Shown piece after piece: positions 49,483 through 52,412 of a stretch of 52,412 nt of DNA. The notes under the pieces are model-generated. The model was not told where the DNA came from. It worked only from the letters and a program-made list of their open reading frames with translations, and ran no database searches. Where the stretch lies: contig NZ_BONZ01000104.1 of the NCBI RefSeq assembly GCF_016862975.1, positions 1 to 52,412 of the forward strand, written 5' to 3'. Source of the DNA: Rugosimonospora africana. GTDB taxonomy: Bacteria; Actinomycetota; Actinomycetes; Mycobacteriales; Micromonosporaceae. A program made the translations under genes and the position numbers. Every line of letters starts with the position of its first letter. Positions within the stretch are counted from its first letter, which is position 1.

Positions 49483-50301
49483 CTACTCGCCGAACGGCTG
49501 AGGCCGATTGTTCGGTGCTTCGATGGGCGGCGTTCCGATGGGGCGCAGACCTTCGGCGAGGCGCCGGGTGATGTCGAAGTCGGGAATCTTCCGGTACCCG
49601 TCGCCGTCGTCCCCGGTCTCGACACCACGGAAGCCCCCACCGCTGAACGTCTCCCGCAGGTACCCGACGAAGTAGTCGCCGAACAGGTGACCCTCGCTCG
49701 TCGGCATCCCGTAGATACGGAAGTCCGCACCGGCATCGGGGAGCAGCACGTGGTAGTTCATCCCGACGCTGTGGTTCGCCTTGTGACACTCGTCCGGCGC
49801 GAGGAACCAGGCGCGCCTGCCATGGTCCGGGTCCCACACCGCGTCTTCGCAGACGAGTGGCTCGACGACCAGCGGGTCGTACGCGCCCAGATACTCGACG
49901 GATGCCACCGCTCGGTTCTGGCCTAGGTACCGGTCGGCCAACTGCGTCCAGGACTGCCGAAAGTCGACCGTGCCGACGATTTCGTAGAAAGCGCGCAGCG
50001 ACAACGGTAGTGGCCCGTGCCGCGTCTCGAAGGTGTCGAGCCGCGTGGCGGCATCGGCCTCGGGTGGCGCGTGCGCCCGCTCGGGCTGGTGGAACTGGTA
50101 GCCGACATCCTGTAGGCGCCGGTGCAGGATGTCGACGTTGTCGCGTACCCGCCGCATCGTCTCGACGGCCACGCCCCAAGCGTCGGCGAAGAGCGACTCG
50201 TCGCGGACCGCCGAACCGAGGTCTCGCAGGTCCGTCCAGACCCTCTCGCGGTCGCCGCGAAGGTACCGTTCCAGAAAGGTGGCTGGCCCGCAAGGGCTCA
50301 C
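49483..50301 (-). CDS. Uncharacterised actinomycete protein (possible SUKH-like C-terminal part)
   Basis: 272 residues. Seen: helical N-terminal part FLERYLRGDRERVWTDLRDL, SLFADAWGVAVETMRRVRDN, then RLDTFETRHGPLPLSLRAFYEIVGTVDF, which resembles the start of SMI1/KNR4 (SUKH) domains, and a beta-rich remainder (YHVLLPDAGADFRIYGMP; FSGGGFRGVE). GTG 50301 overlaps the stop of the VOC gene (GTGA), so both are translated together. SUKH proteins are often immunity proteins, but no toxin gene is nearby and this likeness is tentative. Confidence 0.68.
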   Translation of the reverse strand: MSPCGPATFLERYLRGDRERVWTDLRDLGSAVRDESLFADAWGVAVETMRRVRDNVDILHRRLQDVGYQFHQPERAHAPPEADAATRLDTFETRHGPLPLSLRAFYEIVGTVDFRQSWTQLADRYLGQNRAVASVEYLGAYDPLVVEPLVCEDAVWDPDHGRRAWFLAPDECHKANHSVGMNYHVLLPDAGADFRIYGMPTSEGHLFGDYFVGYLRETFSGGGFRGVETGDDGDGYRKIPDFDITRRLAEGLRPIGTPPIEAPNNRPQPFGE

Positions 50302-50720
50302 GCCGTATCCTGCGGGTCACGCGCCCCGAGGCGTGCCTCGGGCAGTGTCGGCTCGAACAGTTCGACCGGATTGCCGGACGGGTCTTCGACCAGGACCTGC
50401 CTGCCGCCGACGCCCGCGATGATGTCGTTGCGGAAACGGGCCCCGTGCGCGCGCAGCCTCACCACGAGGGCGTCCAGATCCGCGACCTCCAGTTGGAAGC
50501 GGTTCCAGCCGCCGGGCGCGGGTACCGTGCCGTCAGGCATCGCCTGCCCACCGCCCGGCCCGCCGCCCGGGGCGCTGAGCACCAGCCGCAGGTCACCGTG
50601 GGAGAGCATGGCGAACGTGGGGGCCGGGTGCATCACCTCCCGGAAGTCGAGCTCCTGGCAGTAGAAGGCGATTGCGGCGTCGACGTCATCGACGATGTAC
50701 CGTACGCTGACCGTGGCCAC
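50298..50720 (-). CDS. VOC-superfamily (glyoxalase/bleomycin-resistance-like) protein
   Basis: A 140-residue single-domain metal-binding-fold protein. Seen: VRYIVDDVDAAIAFYCQELD at the start (typical VOC betaalphabeta unit), FAMLSHGDLRLVLSAPGG, second unit FQLEVADLDALVVRLRAHGA and VLVEDPSGNPVELFEP with the C-terminal Glu ligand. It may be a lyase, dioxygenase or antibiotic-binding protein. It is translationally coupled to the unknown gene that follows. Confidence 0.87.
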   Translation of the reverse strand: MATVSVRYIVDDVDAAIAFYCQELDFREVMHPAPTFAMLSHGDLRLVLSAPGGGPGGGQAMPDGTVPAPGGWNRFQLEVADLDALVVRLRAHGARFRNDIIAGVGGRQVLVEDPSGNPVELFEPTLPEARLGARDPQDTA

Positions 50721-50860
50721 CGGGCACTCCCTTCAGGGCAGGCGCATTCTCCGGTCTCGGGTCGCGTCTTCCGGTCTCCGGTCTCCGGCTTCCTTGACGA
50801 TCCGAAGAACCCGACGACCTGACGCCCCGAAGGTCCGAAGACTCTCCGGTCTCAGAGACT

Positions 50861-50866
50861 ATAGAA
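50861..50866 (+). promoter_or_regulatory. Possible -10 box of nudC
   Basis: TATAGA about 29 bp before the nudC ATG. A matching -35 is not evident; upstream are CTTCCGGTCTCCGGTCTCC repeats. Confidence 0.3.
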
Positions 50867-50894
50867 TCACGCCGCCGCCCGGCAGGATCTCGGT

Positions 50895-51941
50895 ATGGGA
50901 TTCGAAGGTCTGGCATACACGGGTACGCCGCATGACCGGGCAGCCGACCGCCGCGGCGACCCCGGCTGGACCGCCGATCGGCTGGCGCGGGCAGACACCC
51001 GCGTCATTCCGCTGTGGCGTGACCGTTGCCTGTTGTCGTCCGACGGTACACCGGTTGATCTCGCCGGCGCGGCCGCGCAAGCGGTGGCCGGGGAATCCGA
51101 GCAGGTCGCGCTGCTCGGCCTGGACGGACCGCGGACGGTCTTCACCGCGGACCTGTCGCACCTGAGCGAGGCTGACGCCGTGCGCCTCGGGAACGCCGAG
51201 TCGACCGCGGACGTGCGGAGGCTGGCCGCCGCGTTGCCGCTGCCGGAGGCGGCGACTCTGGCGTACGCGCGCGGAGTCCTCTACTGGAACCGGCATCAGC
51301 GCTTCTGTGGCTCCTGCGGCGCACCGACGATCGGCCGCAGCGCGGGACATGTGCGGGCGTGCTCCGCCGCCGGATGCGGCCGGGAGCACTTCCCGCGCAT
51401 CGAGCCGGCGGTCATCGTCCTGGTGGAGTCGCCTGAGCCGCCGGCGCGCTGCCTGCTGGCCCGGCATCACGGCGCGGGCCCTGACGGGTTCTCGTTGTTG
51501 GCGGGATTCGTGGAGATCGGGGAGAGCCTGGAGGGCGCGGTACGCCGCGAGTTGGCGGAGGAGGCGGGCGTCGCGGTCGGTGAGGTGACGTACCGGGGTT
51601 CGCAGGGCTGGCCGTTTCCGGCCGGGCTGATGGTGGGTTTCTTCGCGAAGGCGCTCGACGAGCGGATCGAGGTGGACGGCAACGAACTGCGGGAGGCGCG
51701 CTGGTTCACCAGGGAACAACTGGTGGAGCGCATCGTCGCCGGCCCGGGCTCGGGTCCGTCGGACTCGATCGGTGGCCGGTTGATGCGCTCCTGGGCGGGG
51801 CTGGATGCTGGCGTTCCGGACGTTGTCGGGCCGGATTCCGGTGTTCTAGACGTCGCCAGGCCGGATGCCGGCGGGCTCGGTCCGGCTGGCGTCCCGGCGC
51901 AGGTCGGGAGTCGGTTTAAGAGTTCCTCACAAGTTGACTAG
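50895..51941 (+). CDS. nudC: NAD+ diphosphatase (NADH pyrophosphatase), Nudix family
   Basis: A 348-residue enzyme hydrolysing NADH/NAD+ to NMN(H) and AMP and able in relatives to remove NAD caps from RNA. Seen: N-terminal domain; zinc ribbon with CGSCGAPT and CSAAGCGR; Nudix box GFVEIGESLEGAVRRELAEEAG; and the NudC signature SQGWPFPAGLMVGF. A C-terminal tail of about 45 residues built on repeated DAGVPDVVGPDSGVLDV units is unlike standard NudC. ATG 50895 follows GGCAGGA. Confidence 0.93.
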   Translation: MGFEGLAYTGTPHDRAADRRGDPGWTADRLARADTRVIPLWRDRCLLSSDGTPVDLAGAAAQAVAGESEQVALLGLDGPRTVFTADLSHLSEADAVRLGNAESTADVRRLAAALPLPEAATLAYARGVLYWNRHQRFCGSCGAPTIGRSAGHVRACSAAGCGREHFPRIEPAVIVLVESPEPPARCLLARHHGAGPDGFSLLAGFVEIGESLEGAVRRELAEEAGVAVGEVTYRGSQGWPFPAGLMVGFFAKALDERIEVDGNELREARWFTREQLVERIVAGPGSGPSDSIGGRLMRSWAGLDAGVPDVVGPDSGVLDVARPDAGGLGPAGVPAQVGSRFKSSSQVD

Positions 51942-52033
51942 CGGGCTGAATGTCCTATGTGGATAATCCTCGATTGCGAGGAGGGTGAACAGCCGCCGTG
52001 GATTGTCTCGGACGGGCTGTGGCACCGCCTCGA

Positions 52034-52118
52034 GTGGGCCGCGGCAGCGCATCGAGTGGATGGCAGCGCATAGTGGGCTGTGGCGGCGCATCGAGTGGGC
52101 TGTGGCAGCGCATCGAGT
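52034..52118. repeat. 22-bp intergenic tandem repeat
   Basis: Four to five units built on GTGGGCTGTGGCAGCGCATC, one of them shortened to 17 bp. Confidence 0.85.
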
Positions 52119-52223
52119 AGCAGCATCGACACGCGCGTCGTCCGCCGTCAGCCGCGCGGCTCCGGTCTCGGCCCGAAGCTCAGGTGGGTGATCGAGCGAG
52201 CCGGAGCCTGGCACCAGGGCATA

Positions 52224-52275
52224 AGACGTCGCCATGAGACGTCGCCATGAGACGCAGCCATGAAACGCAGCCATG
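52224..52275. repeat. 13-bp intergenic tandem repeat
   Basis: AGACGTCGCCATG twice, AGACGCAGCCATG, AAACGCAGCCATG: four copies, period 13. Confidence 0.9.
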
Positions 52276-52303
52276 AAACGCCTACGCATCCGCTGTGGAC
52301 GCC

Positions 52304-52412
52304 GTGACGACACCCACGCAACGTTCCTCGCTCACGCAGGTCACCCGGCTTTGTGAGGATGTCTTATTCGCGTCGGTGGTAGTTGTTGCGGCGGGGCTGT
52401 TGTTCCGCGTCG
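52304..52412 (+). CDS. Start of a possible membrane protein, truncated by the window edge
   Basis: GTG 52304 opens a frame that stays open to the end of the window (36 codons): VTTPTQRSSLTQVTRLCEDV, then a hydrophobic stretch LFASVVVVAAGLLFRV that looks like a first membrane helix. No clear ribosome-binding site precedes it. Confidence 0.35.
   Translation, partial: MTTPTQRSSLTQVTRLCEDVLFASVVVVAAGLLFRV

Larger units (their letters stand above)
51942..52303. other. 362-bp gap with tandem repeats, no gene recognised
   Basis: Downstream of nudC. It contains two arrays (52034-52118 and 52224-52275). A leftward open frame crossing it (about 51927-52313) is repeat-derived and not credible. Confidence 0.6.

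Noticed and set aside
51927-52313. Leftward 128-codon frame after nudC
   Set aside because: Composed of two tandem arrays read on the wrong strand (repeated MRR/AAIHSMR-like segments) and overlapping the nudC end.

Overview
The window is very GC-rich DNA from an actinomycete. The evidence is GTG/ATG starts with purine-rich ribosome-binding sites, many 4-base stop/start overlaps, and a streptomycete-style gas vesicle cluster. A Micromonosporaceae or Frankiales-like source is plausible, but the sequence alone does not settle it. I see no rRNA, tRNA, CRISPR, prophage or insertion sequence.

Layout. 0.1-3.3 kb: flavin disulfide reductase, DUF4190 protein, EXPERA-type membrane protein. 3.4-7 kb: a large secreted GH87-type alpha-1,3-glucanase with discoidin and choice-of-anchor-D modules. 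7.7-10 kb: a clan GH-A glycosidase divergent from a TetR regulator, with two similar operators between them. 10-24.7 kb: accessory and housekeeping genes (TPR membrane protein, TenA, S41 peptidase, ArsR, NmrA-like protein, kinase-like protein, NAD+ DNA ligase, GNAT, DHFR-like protein, MFS plus TetR, small membrane protein, GntP permease). 25.4-31.4 kb: a tightly overlapping ten-gene gas vesicle operon (two accessory genes, then gvpA, F, G, O, J, L, S, K), probably read from a SigB/SigF-type promoter. 31.6-35.9 kb: methyltransferase, membrane-anchored protein, aldo/keto reductase, MFS exporter. 35.9-42 kb: a catabolic locus with a class III extradiol dioxygenase (LigA/LigB-like), citryl-CoA lyase-like protein and CaiB-type CoA-transferase on one strand, and a divergent amidohydrolase and IclR regulator on the other, around a paired promoter region. 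42-52 kb: threonine dehydratase, HpnB-like glycosyltransferase, sulfotransferase, Lgt, TetR followed by a broken SRPBCC gene, two uncharacterised proteins, a VOC protein, NudC, and the start of an unfinished gene at the right edge.

The most striking feature cuts across all regions. About thirty short tandem arrays occur in 52 kb. Those inside genes have periods divisible by three (mostly 15 or 18 bp, also 6, 24 and 27), giving in-frame penta- or hexapeptide repeats in termini and loops. Those between genes have periods of 11, 13, 14, 15, 16, 17 or 22 bp. The gas vesicle operon is especially affected: its accessory proteins carry repeat-expanded acidic or Ser/Thr/Arg-rich segments. This looks like a genome-wide tendency to grow minisatellites rather than a property of one gene family.
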